Of a stretch of 64,000 nt of DNA, positions 51,599-60,175 are shown piece by piece (position 1 is the first letter of the stretch; each line of letters opens with the position of its first letter). The notes under the pieces were generated by a model. It made no database searches. It saw nothing but the letters and a program-made list of their open reading frames with translations, and had not been told where the DNA came from. This DNA is from DAOUKH01 sp965261455 (lineage in GTDB: Bacteria > Chloroflexota > Dehalococcoidia > SHYB01): positions 3,162,001 to 3,226,000 of the forward strand of contig OZ253453.1 of assembly GCA_965261455.1 (NCBI GenBank), in the 5' to 3' direction. The position numbers were made by a program, and so were the translations under genes.

Positions 51599-52525
51599 CT
51601 ACGCGGCGTCCGGAGCGCCCTGTTGCGCGGCGCACCACTCGACGATCTCCCGACCGGTGGCCTTCCAGAGCTTGGCCCGCTTGGTGATGTGGGCCAGTGC
51701 CAGGTCGAGGTACTTGATCCTGAACGGCTGACCGATGAACCACGGGTGGAGGCTCAGCACCAGGACGCGCCCGCTCTCGGCCCCGTCGCGGTAGAGGCCG
51801 TTGAAGGCCTCCTTCACCAGGCCGCTCCACGTCCCTAACGCCATGCTGCGGGTCCAACCCGCCATCACGTCGTCGAGGTCGATGAGCATGGGGAGGGAGT
51901 ACAGCCCCTTGGCCTCGCCGGTCATGGGGTAGGGCTGCTCGTCATTGGGCCAATCGCAGACGTAGCGGACGCCTTCTTCCCGCAGGAGGCCCAGGGTGCG
52001 CGTCGACTCGCCGAACTCGGGCCCAAACCATCCCGCAGGGCGGCTTCCGGTCGCCGTCGAGACCGCATCGATCGACCGGCGAATGTAACCGCGCTCGTCG
52101 TACTCGGTCATGTTGGACGTGATCGCCTGCGTAATGGCGAGGCCGTGCGCGATGAACTCCCAGCCCCTGCGCTTCCCCTGTTCGACGATGTAGGGATAGT
52201 TCTCGGCGACCGCCGCGTCGATGGCCGCGGTCGCGCGGATGCCGTACTTGTCGAGGACGCGCATGACTCGGAAGACGCCGACACGGTTGCCGTACTCGCG
52301 GTGCGAGAAGTTGCAGAAGTCGGGGAAGGGCATCCGACCCACGCCGCCGGGCAGGGTCGCGGGCATGAAGGCGCCTTCGGGGGGCGCCAGCTCGTAGTGT
52401 TCGAGGTTGACCACCACGCACAGCGCGACGCGGGCGCCCTGAGGCCAACGGAGCGGCGGCCGGTTGGGGAGAGCGGACCACTCGTACAAGGAATGGTCCA
52501 TGCCTGGCTTGCGGGCGCCGGGCAT
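51599..52525 (-). CDS. Polysaccharide-deacetylase (NodB)-fold protein, PuuE-like
   Basis: A 308-residue protein: RVALCVVVNLEHYELAPPEG, FCNFSHREYGNRVGVFRVMRVLDKYGIRATAAIDAAVAENYP, GWEFIAHGLAITQ, RPAGWFGPEFGESTRTLGLLREEGVRYVCDWPNDEQPY and LVLSLHPWFIGQP. This is the NodB TIM barrel with the allantoinase PuuE-like first block (NLEHYE in place of TFDDG) and the paired metal His motifs. It is therefore more likely a C-N hydrolase of ureides than a sugar deacetylase. Its ATG overlaps the preceding stop by one base (TGATG). Confidence 0.82.
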   Translation of the reverse strand: MPGARKPGMDHSLYEWSALPNRPPLRWPQGARVALCVVVNLEHYELAPPEGAFMPATLPGGVGRMPFPDFCNFSHREYGNRVGVFRVMRVLDKYGIRATAAIDAAVAENYPYIVEQGKRRGWEFIAHGLAITQAITSNMTEYDERGYIRRSIDAVSTATGSRPAGWFGPEFGESTRTLGLLREEGVRYVCDWPNDEQPYPMTGEAKGLYSLPMLIDLDDVMAGWTRSMALGTWSGLVKEAFNGLYRDGAESGRVLVLSLHPWFIGQPFRIKYLDLALAHITKRAKLWKATGREIVEWCAAQQGAPDAA

Positions 52526-53436
52526 CAGGGCGCCCCCGGCGCAAAACGGGCGGCGTGCGCCACCGCCTCGTCATAGCAGTGGGCCAGATAGTACTCGGCG
52601 ATCTCGGCCCCGGTGGTCTTCCACACGCCGGGGTGGGAGAGGATGTAGTCGAAGGCTTGGTCGAGGTATTTCACCCGGTGCGGCTGCCCGATCCAGTAAG
52701 GGTGCAACGAGATGCACAGCACCATGCCGCTCTCCGCGCCTTCCTCGTACAGCACGTCGAACTGGTCTTTGATCATTTCGAGGAAGTGCGGGGCGTCCCG
52801 CCCTTGGAGCCGGACCATGACGTCGTTGAGCTCGATGCTATACGGAACCGATACAAGCCTGCCCTGCCTGACCTTGATGGGAAACGGCTGGTCGTCGTGG
52901 TACCAGTCGGCGTGGTAGATCAAGCCCGCCTCCGCCATCAGGTCGGGGGTCCACTGGTTGTTGGTGAGCGAGGGGCCCAGCATCCCTTTGATCTGCTTGC
53001 CCGTATGCCGCTCGACGGTCTCCATAGTGTCTTTGTAGAAGGCCCGCTCCTCCGCCTCAGTCATGCCGGTGAGGAACCGGGTGTTATAGATGCCGTGCGA
53101 CAGGAACTCCCAGTCGCGGGCGACCATCGCGTCGCGGATCTCCGGGTAGTGTTCGAGCACGGCGACGTTGAGCGAGACCGTCCCGGGCATCTGGTGCTTG
53201 TCGAAGACGTCGAGCATCCGCCAGAACCCCACCCGGTTCCCGTAGTCGCGATAGCCATAGTTCATCACGTCGGGGTGCGGCGTCCTCGGCCAGGGATTGC
53301 GGTGCGGGTTTGGCGGCGGCAGTAGCTCGTAGTGCTCGACGTTGGGCGCGGCCCAGAACGCGATGCGCGCGCCGCCCGGCCACTTGATGGCGGGCCGGTC
53401 GGTGATCGGTGCGTAATCGAACCGGTCTGGATTCAC
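52525..53436 (-). CDS. Polysaccharide-deacetylase (NodB)-fold protein, PuuE-like
   Basis: A 303-residue paralogue of the downstream gene: RIAFWAAPNVEHYELLPPP, VMNYGYRDYGNRVGFWRMLDVFDKHQMPGTVSLNVAVLEHYPEIRDAM, DWEFLSHGIYNTRF, IKGMLGPSLTNNQWTPDLMAEAGLIYHADWYHDDQPFPI and LCISLHPYWIGQPHRVKYL. It carries the same metal motifs. GTG 53436 overlaps the isochorismatase stop by four bases (GTGA). The two deacetylase-fold proteins may form a complex or act on related substrates. Confidence 0.82.
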   Translation of the reverse strand: MNPDRFDYAPITDRPAIKWPGGARIAFWAAPNVEHYELLPPPNPHRNPWPRTPHPDVMNYGYRDYGNRVGFWRMLDVFDKHQMPGTVSLNVAVLEHYPEIRDAMVARDWEFLSHGIYNTRFLTGMTEAEERAFYKDTMETVERHTGKQIKGMLGPSLTNNQWTPDLMAEAGLIYHADWYHDDQPFPIKVRQGRLVSVPYSIELNDVMVRLQGRDAPHFLEMIKDQFDVLYEEGAESGMVLCISLHPYWIGQPHRVKYLDQAFDYILSHPGVWKTTGAEIAEYYLAHCYDEAVAHAARFAPGAP

Positions 53437-54125
53437 TGCGTACCTTGTTGGGCCAGATTCCCGAAGTACTTGGCGGCCTGGGCCGCGGGGATGACGTCAC
53501 AATACTTGAACTGTAGGTCGAAGAGCGCCGCCCGGTGGGACAACTCGAAGCGGTCGAAGACGCACTCTTCGATGACGAACGTCTTGAACTCGTAGCCCAC
53601 CGCGTCGATCGCCGACGCCCGGACGCACCCGCTGGTGCTGTTCCCGATGAGCAATAGCGTGTCGATCCCTCGGTGGAGGAGGAGGTAGATAAGGTTCGTT
53701 TGGAAGAAGACGCTCGCCCGCTGCTTCTCGACCAGTAAGTCCCCCGGCGCCATGGGTATCTCGGGCGTAAGCTCGGAGAGGGGGCTCAACTCGCTGTACA
53801 TCCACGTGGGATCGTCGGCCCGTGGGAGACCCTGACTCGCCCGCGCGATGTTTCTGCTATACACCACGGGTACGCTGGCGGACCTGGCCGCGGCGATGAG
53901 CGGCTGCATCCGCCGGAGTGCGGCCCAGCCGGACTCCCCGCAGGCGCCTGGGTATTGCTCCTGCTGCTCGTAGGCCGGCCGGTCATCTCCGAGCGCCCCA
54001 CGATTCATGTCGATGACGAGCAGCGCCGGGCGCTGGCCGAATGGGATCCCTCGCGGTTTCGGAGGCCGCGCCTCGAGAACCTTGACGTCATGCTCGGTCA
54101 GGGACTCGTCCCATGCCGGGGTCAC
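53433..54125 (-). CDS. Isochorismatase-type cysteine hydrolase
   Basis: A 230-residue cysteine hydrolase with the family triad: Asp39 in LLVIDMN, Lys in VEKQRASVFF and Cys in GNSTSGCVRAS. This places it with N-carbamoylsarcosine/ureidoacrylate amidohydrolases. GTG 54125 is chosen because GGAGGAGG sits five bases upstream, and the longer frame to 54350 lacks conserved residues. It opens the three-gene operon with the two PuuE-like proteins, and the set suggests stepwise cleavage of a ureide or carbamoyl compound (inference). Confidence 0.85.
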   Translation of the reverse strand: MTPAWDESLTEHDVKVLEARPPKPRGIPFGQRPALLVIDMNRGALGDDRPAYEQQEQYPGACGESGWAALRRMQPLIAAARSASVPVVYSRNIARASQGLPRADDPTWMYSELSPLSELTPEIPMAPGDLLVEKQRASVFFQTNLIYLLLHRGIDTLLLIGNSTSGCVRASAIDAVGYEFKTFVIEECVFDRFELSHRAALFDLQFKYCDVIPAAQAAKYFGNLAQQGTQ

Positions 54126-54276
54126 GGATGCCTCCTCCCAGAATTGACTCGAAGGTTGGGTTGGGTTGTTACACAACACACCTCTTGCTGTCAAGGAATC
54201 CCGCGCCCGGCGCGAGGCCGTCGAGTATACTTGCGCCCAACCAAGCGCCTGGGAATACGCGAGACCGGGAGCGCTC

Positions 54277-55701
54277 ATGCCCAACGACCTCGACGCACTC
54301 TTCCAGCCGCGGTCTATTGCCGTGGCCGGAGCGTCGCCGGACACGGCCAAGTGGGGATTCCGGTATTTTCAAGCCCTCGTGGACCACGGCTTTTCCGGCG
54401 ACCTCCATCCGGTCAACCCCAAATCCCAAGACGTCCTAGGCCGCACGGCCTACGTGAGCGTGGCCGATATACCCGGCACAGTCGACTTTGTCATTTCAAC
54501 GGTGCCGACCCATGCGGCGCTTCAGTTGATGGACGACTGCGTGTCCAAAGGGGTGCGCGCCGTCCATTTTTTCACCGCCAGATTCAGCGAGACCGGCCAC
54601 GCCGACCGGGCCGGGCTGGAGCAAGACATCCTGCGCCGGGCGCGGGATGGCGGCGTCCGCATCCTGGGCCCAAACGGCATGGGGGTCTACTGTCCCGCGC
54701 AAGGCATTTCGTTCAAACACCTGCCGGTGGAACCGGGGCCCACCGCCTTCATTTCGCAAAGCGGCGCCTACGCCGGAGAGTTGGTCTACACCACCAGCCT
54801 CCGAGGGCTCCGCTATAGCAAAGTCGTCAGCTACGGCAACGCTATCGACATCGACGAGAGCGAGCTTCTGGATTACCTCGCCGACGACCCCGATACGTCC
54901 GTCATCGGCGCCTATCTGGAGGGAGTACGTGACGGCCCCAAGTTCGTCCAGGTCCTGAAGCGTGCGGCCGCCAAAAAGCCCGTGGCGCTGCTCAAGGGCG
55001 GCGCGTCGGCCGCCGGCGCTAAGGCGGTGGCCTCGCACACGGCGTCGCTTGCCGGATCGCGGGAGGTCTGGGAAGCGTTGGCGCGGCAGACCGGCGCCGT
55101 ACTCGCGCAGCACTTGGAGGAGTTGTCCGACCTCCTGATCGCCTTCCGTTTCTGCCCGCCGGCGACGGGGACGCGGGTGGGGGTCGTCGGCGCCGGAGGC
55201 GGCCGCAGCGTCGAGTCGGCGGACGCGTGCGAGGCTGCGGGCCTCGTCGTCGAGCCGATTCCCGAAGAGATCCAGGCCGCGTTCCGGTCGAGAGACCCGG
55301 AGCTGTGGGACTGGATCGGCAATCCGGTCGATGGCTCTATCCTGGCGGGCGCCGGCTTCGGAGAAGGCGAGGTCCTGGAGCGCATGGCTGCGAGCGCCAG
55401 CTATGACGTGCTGATCGGCAACATCGCCGAGTTTTGGGCCATGGAGCGCCCCGGCGGCGACGACCTCTTCGACTTTGCGGTGGACGATTTTCTCAAGGCC
55501 GCGAAGTCCATCGACAAACCCCTTGTACTCGTGATGGGCGACGCCGTCGGGGAGTACGCGTGGCAGAGCGAGATTCTCAGCAACGCCCGACGGCGTATCG
55601 CCGAGGCCGGCCTGGCGTGCTTTCCCACCGTCCGAAGGGCCGCCATTGCGCTGCGGGGAATCACGGACTACTACCGGCGGCGGGCCGAGGTCTCGGCGTG
55701 A
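54277..55701 (+). CDS. Acyl-CoA synthetase (NDP-forming) alpha subunit-like protein
   Basis: A 474-residue protein. It has a CoA-binding domain (ALFQPRSIAVAGASPDTAKWGFRYFQALVDHGFSGDLHPVNPKSQDVLG), then succinyl-CoA-ligase-like domains with GVRILGPNGMGVYCP and ISQSGAYAGELVY. The predicted phospho-His is in KAVASHTASLAGS. In ADP-forming synthetases this alpha part needs an ATP-grasp beta domain, either fused or from a neighbour. Neither is present, so partner and activity are unclear. ATG 54277 starts the family domain. A TATACT at 54226-54231 is a possible -10. The next gene overlaps it by four bases. Confidence 0.85.
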   Translation: MPNDLDALFQPRSIAVAGASPDTAKWGFRYFQALVDHGFSGDLHPVNPKSQDVLGRTAYVSVADIPGTVDFVISTVPTHAALQLMDDCVSKGVRAVHFFTARFSETGHADRAGLEQDILRRARDGGVRILGPNGMGVYCPAQGISFKHLPVEPGPTAFISQSGAYAGELVYTTSLRGLRYSKVVSYGNAIDIDESELLDYLADDPDTSVIGAYLEGVRDGPKFVQVLKRAAAKKPVALLKGGASAAGAKAVASHTASLAGSREVWEALARQTGAVLAQHLEELSDLLIAFRFCPPATGTRVGVVGAGGGRSVESADACEAAGLVVEPIPEEIQAAFRSRDPELWDWIGNPVDGSILAGAGFGEGEVLERMAASASYDVLIGNIAEFWAMERPGGDDLFDFAVDDFLKAAKSIDKPLVLVMGDAVGEYAWQSEILSNARRRIAEAGLACFPTVRRAAIALRGITDYYRRRAEVSA

Positions 55702-58001
55702 CCGTTGCGGAACAGTCTGGTCTACTGGCGCATGTGCTGGCCGTAGACATCTCTCGCGAGCTTGCCGGCTCGTACGCGGCGACGCTGCTCGAGACCCTCG
55801 GCGCGCGGATCCTGCGATTCGACCCGCAAGCGTCCGATGGCCGGACCCGAGACGCGCGTGAACTCTTCCACGGTGGGGAGCGGCGCGCCGTTCGCCCGCC
55901 CGACGACGACGGCCTGCTGACCCGAGCGTTTGCGGCGGCGGACGTTCTCGTTCACGACCGCGGCGTGGCGGCGGTCGTGCCTGGGTGGGACGACGAGCGG
56001 CTGCGCGCGGTGAACCCGCGCCTAATTCGCGTCTCGCTCCCGAACTTTCCGTCGGGGAGCGCCTTGGCTGGCATTCCCGCCGACGAGACCGTCGTTGCCG
56101 CCTACGCGGGGATCTACGGCGATCAGGGAGGGCGTGGGGCGGCACCCGTCTTCTTGTCGCTGCCCATTTGCAGCTATGCGGCGGCCGTCCTAGGCTGCTG
56201 CGGGATCACGACGGCGCTCTTCGCCCGTGGGCCGGAAGACGGCGGCCAAGACGTCGAGGTCTCACTGTTCTCGGCCGCCCTGGCGATGCAGGCCGGCCAG
56301 GCGGTGGCGGGGCGTAAGATAGCGCCGATGTCGGGAGGGAAACGCCTGCCGCAGGGTACGAACCCCCTGTTTCGCCTGTACCGAGCGTCCGACGGGCAAT
56401 GGTTCTTGCTGGCCTGCGGCAACAACGTGTTCTTTAACAAGCTTTGCGTCGCCGTCGACCGCCTCGATCTGCTCGAAGACCCGCGTTGGAACGACGCGCC
56501 GTGGGGCATAGCGCCGGAGCACTTCGAGGAAATGACGGGAATCTTCGCCCGCCACTTCGCCGCCAAGCCGGTGAGTCATTGGTTGTCGGCGCTCGACGCC
56601 GGCGATCTTCCCGTCGCTCCCGTCCTTACACGCAGCCAGTTCCTCGATCACCCGCAGGTCGTTCATAGCCGTATCGCGCTTGCCGGTGATGACCCGCACA
56701 CCGGCGCATGCCGGCGCATGGGCGCGCCCGTCGACTTCTCCGGCAGCCCCGCCGCGTCCTCGTCACCCGTGTCGGACCCGGAATCCGTGCTCGCCGACTT
56801 AGGCAACCGGAACGCCGCCGAGCATCCGCCGTCGGCCGGAGCGAAGCCGAAGCGCCGCGCCGCGCCGCTCGAGGGGATGACGGTTGTGAGCTTCGCGATG
56901 TATATCGCAGGGTCCGCCGCCGCGTCGCTTCTCGCCGACCTTGGGGCGCGGGTCGTCAAGATCGAGCCGCCGCACGGCGACCCCTTCCGCACCATCGGGG
57001 GCGGGTTCCAGGCCTGGAACCGCGGCGTGCGGTCCATCGGCCTCGACCTTTCCAACGGCGCGAGCCGCGGCATCGTCGACCGGCTCGTGGGGCAGGCCGA
57101 CGTCGTCATTGAGAATTTCCGCGTCGGCATGGCCAAGAAGCTGGCGGTGGACTATGAGACGCTCTCGAAGGTCAAGCCGGACTTGGTGTATTGCTCGTTG
57201 ACAGGGTACGGCGACGATGGGCCGTACGCCGAGCGACCGGCATTCGATCCGTTGTTCCAAGCCCAGAGCGGACTGATGCAGGCCGAGGGGGGGCAAGACC
57301 GGCCCCCGATCATGTTGAGGATGTCCGTCAGCGACCACATGGCCGGAATGCTCGCCGCTTGGGGCGTCGTGACCGCGCTGCTCCACCGGCGGCGAACCGG
57401 ACTCGGCCAGCGCGTCAGCACCAACCTGCTCAACGCGATCATCGCCGCCCAGGCCGCGGAGTTTTTCGGAGACGTCTTGGACCAAGATTGGCTCCCGCAG
57501 ATTGGCATGTCTCCGCTGCGCCGCATCTTCGAGGCGTCGGATGGCTGGTTGTTCGTGTCCGCGGAAGACCAATGGCCCGCGCTGTGCCGAGCCTTGGACG
57601 CCTCCGGCCTCGCGAAGGACCCCAGGTTTGCAGACCCTCGAAGCCGTTGCGCCCAGCAAGAGCTCTCCGACCTCTTGGAGTCGCGGTTCCGGCGCGAGGG
57701 AGTCGCGCACTGGCTTGGTACACTGCGCGCCGAGGGTGTGAAGTGCGCCCGGGCCGACTCAATCGCCGCCGACCTCATGTCCAACGCCGAGGCGATTGAG
57801 GCAGGCGTTGTCGCCGTCCACCAATCTCCAGAGTTGGGAGAGGTGTGTCAGCCCGGTCTGTCCATCCGCTTCTCGGAAACTCCCGGCAAGCTGTGGGGGG
57901 CGGCCCCAAGCTTGGGGCAAGATACGGACGAGACGCTCGGCGGTCTTGGGTTCGGTCCCGGTGAAATAACGGAGCTACGGCGAGAGAAAGTGGTGGTGTA
58001 G
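55698..58001 (+). CDS. Double CaiB/BaiF CoA-transferase fusion, N-half lacks Asp
   Basis: The 767-residue protein has two class III CoA-transferase halves, about 10-370 and 388-765. The second is canonical (LEGMTVVSFAMYIAGSAAASLLADLGARVVKIEPPHGDP) and has predicted nucleophile Asp546 in SVSDHMAG. The first is diverged, and its matching site is Ser159 (LPICSYAAA). The GTG start at 55698 overlaps the previous stop (GTGA), and the conserved fold begins within ten codons. It shows the same pattern as the fusion at 47243, with only 'one domain active, one not' in common: domain lengths and linkers differ. Confidence 0.86.
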   Translation: MTVAEQSGLLAHVLAVDISRELAGSYAATLLETLGARILRFDPQASDGRTRDARELFHGGERRAVRPPDDDGLLTRAFAAADVLVHDRGVAAVVPGWDDERLRAVNPRLIRVSLPNFPSGSALAGIPADETVVAAYAGIYGDQGGRGAAPVFLSLPICSYAAAVLGCCGITTALFARGPEDGGQDVEVSLFSAALAMQAGQAVAGRKIAPMSGGKRLPQGTNPLFRLYRASDGQWFLLACGNNVFFNKLCVAVDRLDLLEDPRWNDAPWGIAPEHFEEMTGIFARHFAAKPVSHWLSALDAGDLPVAPVLTRSQFLDHPQVVHSRIALAGDDPHTGACRRMGAPVDFSGSPAASSSPVSDPESVLADLGNRNAAEHPPSAGAKPKRRAAPLEGMTVVSFAMYIAGSAAASLLADLGARVVKIEPPHGDPFRTIGGGFQAWNRGVRSIGLDLSNGASRGIVDRLVGQADVVIENFRVGMAKKLAVDYETLSKVKPDLVYCSLTGYGDDGPYAERPAFDPLFQAQSGLMQAEGGQDRPPIMLRMSVSDHMAGMLAAWGVVTALLHRRRTGLGQRVSTNLLNAIIAAQAAEFFGDVLDQDWLPQIGMSPLRRIFEASDGWLFVSAEDQWPALCRALDASGLAKDPRFADPRSRCAQQELSDLLESRFRREGVAHWLGTLRAEGVKCARADSIAADLMSNAEAIEAGVVAVHQSPELGEVCQPGLSIRFSETPGKLWGAAPSLGQDTDETLGGLGFGPGEITELRREKVVV

Positions 58002-58007
58002 GGAACG

Positions 58008-58928
58008 ATGAAAAAGTCGACACAACTTCGTCAACTGTTGGAGCGGAACGAGGTCCTGGTTTGCCCCGGCGTCTACGACGCCTTCACCGTCAAGATCGTC
58101 GAGAAAGCGGGGTTCAGCGCCGCCTACATGACGGGGTACGGGGTCTCGGTGGCCTCGCTGGGCATGCCGGACGTCGGCCTGGCCACGATGACGGAAATGC
58201 ACGACGTGGCCCGCCGAATCGTCAACGCGACCGCCATTCCTATCATCGCCGACTCGGACACCGGCTACGGCAACGCCGTCAACGTCATTCGGGCGGTCCG
58301 GGGCTATATTCAGACCGGCGTCGCGGCGATTCACCTCGAAGACCAGGTCATGCCGAAGCGGTGCGGCCACGTCGAGGGGAAGATGGTCGTGCCGTTGGAG
58401 GAGGCCGCCGGCAAGATTCGGGCCGCGCACGAGACGCGTCTTGAAGAGGACCCGGACTTTGTCCTGATAGCCCGGACCGACGCGTTGGGCGCGGCGGGCG
58501 GCAGCATCGACGAAGCAATTCTCCGGTGCAACGCTTTCGCGGACGCCGGCGCCGACTTGGTGTTTGTCGACGGCGTCAGGACGACGGAGCAGCTTGAACG
58601 CATAGCCCAGGAAACATCCCGTCCTCTGCTCTACAACAACGGGGGGATTTCCCCCATCGTCGACCTTGATGAGCTCCAGCGTCTCGGCGTCGCGGTCTCC
58701 ATTTTCCCCGGTCTGGCCCTTCGCACCATCGGCGAGGCGTGGTGGAACTTCCTCGCCGACTTCAAGGAGCACGGCGTCCAGGCGCAACACGATCAATTGT
58801 TGCGGATGGAAGACCACCCACTGCGCGACCTGCACGCCTTCTCCGGCTTGCGAGACATGCGCGAGCTGGAGGAGCGTTACCTCCCGGCCGAGGAGATCGC
58901 GCTGCGCTACGAGAGCGGCCCGAAATAG
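58008..58928 (+). CDS. Isocitrate lyase/PEP mutase superfamily enzyme
   Basis: A 306-residue TIM-barrel enzyme: CPGVYDAFTVKIVEKAGFSAAYMTGYGVSVASLG, metal/substrate site ADSDTGYGN (Asp82, Asp84), EDQ at 111-113 and the KRCGH loop at 117-121 (KKCGH in 2-methylisocitrate lyase). It also has FVLIARTDA, ADLVFVDGVRT and LYNNGG. It probably cleaves a C-C bond in a methylisocitrate- or dimethylmalate-like acid, or is an oxaloacetate decarboxylase-like member. Start ATG 58008 is seven bases after the CaiB-fusion stop. Confidence 0.88.
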   Translation: MKKSTQLRQLLERNEVLVCPGVYDAFTVKIVEKAGFSAAYMTGYGVSVASLGMPDVGLATMTEMHDVARRIVNATAIPIIADSDTGYGNAVNVIRAVRGYIQTGVAAIHLEDQVMPKRCGHVEGKMVVPLEEAAGKIRAAHETRLEEDPDFVLIARTDALGAAGGSIDEAILRCNAFADAGADLVFVDGVRTTEQLERIAQETSRPLLYNNGGISPIVDLDELQRLGVAVSIFPGLALRTIGEAWWNFLADFKEHGVQAQHDQLLRMEDHPLRDLHAFSGLRDMRELEERYLPAEEIALRYESGPK

Positions 58929-58951
58929 AGTCGGCGTCGCGCGGGGGCGGC

Positions 58952-60175
58952 ATGACGTCTGAACCGACAACGAGGTCACACTATCCCCTGAGCGGCCTGC
59001 GCGTCATCGAGATCGCCGAAGGCGTCGCGGGCTCCTACTGCGCGCGGCTCTTTGCCGACGGCGGAGCCGACGTCGTAAAGATAGAGCCGCCCCATGGCGA
59101 CCCCGTTCGCCGCGAACCCCCATTCGCCGGGCCAGCGGGTTCGCCGAACGCGAGCGCGCTCTTCGCCTACCTCAACCGGGGAAAACGGTCGGTCGTGATG
59201 GACGCGGGAAGCGCCCACGCCCAGGCCGCCTTCCGGTCGTTGCTCCCGACGGCCGACGTTGTAGTCCATGACTCCCGCGATCCTTCCGAGTCGCTCGCAG
59301 ACATGACCCCGGACCAGCTCTTGGAGGACTTCCCTGAGCTCGTAACCGTGTCGATCACGCCGTTCGGGGAGAGCGGCCCCTACGCCAACCTCTTGGCCGA
59401 CGATCTCATTGCCGCGAGCATGGGCGGGCTCCTTGCCGCCAGCCCCGGCTTCCCCGATCACGTCGTTTCGGAAAACGAGCCGCCCCTTAGGGTCAACGCC
59501 CACATCTCCGAGCTGATCGGCGGGGCGTTCGGCGCCATTGGCGGCCTGACCGCGCTCAGCGCCCGGGACGTCACCGGGACCGGCGATTACGTGGAAGTGA
59601 CCCTCCATGAATCGGTCGCGGCGCTTCTTGGCTGGAACCTGGCCGTCGCCGAATACGGGGGCGCCGTCGTGGGCCGGTATCGGGTCCCCGCCCGGCAGGC
59701 GCCCAATCACTATCTGCCCTGCGCCGACGGCTGGGTCGCGCTCGTCGCTTTCCTGGAACGGCATTGGAACGGCCTCGTGGAGCTCATGGGGAGTCCCGAA
59801 TGGGCCGCGCGTCCGGAATTCGCCACCGGCCCCGAGCGCGGCGCCAACTGGGACCTGCTGGAGCCGCTGGTCCTAGACTGGCTCATTGAGCAGCCGGCGC
59901 AGTTGTTCTTCGAGGCGGCGCAACTGCGGGGGATCCCCTCGTGCCCCGCGCTATCTCTTTCCGAGGCCATCGGCAGCGATCAGGCCCGCGCCCGCGACGC
60001 CTTGGTTCCGATCGGCTTGCCGGACGCCGAGCGGGGCCTTCTGCCGGGAGACCCGTTCGTAATCGATGGGAAGCGCCGCAAGGCCGGTGGGGCCGTTCCG
60101 GCGCTGGGCGAGCACAGCGCCGAGGTACTTGACGGAGCCGCCGAACGGCTGCCGGGCGGGCCGGCCTATGGCTAA
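58952..60175 (+). CDS. CaiB/BaiF family CoA-transferase with Glu at the catalytic position
   Basis: A 407-residue class III CoA-transferase-like protein: PLSGLRVIEIAEGVAGSYCARLFADGGADVVKIEPPHGDP, YLNRGKRSVVMDAG and NAHISELIGGAFGAIGG. The predicted nucleophile Asp is Glu187 here. The LADGGADVVKIE block is otherwise normal. The next gene, encoding a canonical Asp-containing relative, overlaps it by eight bases, so the pair may form a heterodimer. ATG 58952 follows a GGGGGCGG stretch. Confidence 0.86.
   Translation: MTSEPTTRSHYPLSGLRVIEIAEGVAGSYCARLFADGGADVVKIEPPHGDPVRREPPFAGPAGSPNASALFAYLNRGKRSVVMDAGSAHAQAAFRSLLPTADVVVHDSRDPSESLADMTPDQLLEDFPELVTVSITPFGESGPYANLLADDLIAASMGGLLAASPGFPDHVVSENEPPLRVNAHISELIGGAFGAIGGLTALSARDVTGTGDYVEVTLHESVAALLGWNLAVAEYGGAVVGRYRVPARQAPNHYLPCADGWVALVAFLERHWNGLVELMGSPEWAARPEFATGPERGANWDLLEPLVLDWLIEQPAQLFFEAAQLRGIPSCPALSLSEAIGSDQARARDALVPIGLPDAERGLLPGDPFVIDGKRRKAGGAVPALGEHSAEVLDGAAERLPGGPAYG

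Noticed and set aside
54496..56145. 549-codon minus-strand frame opposite the acyl-CoA synthetase and CaiB fusion
   Set aside because: Arg/Pro-rich shadow frame without recognisable domains.
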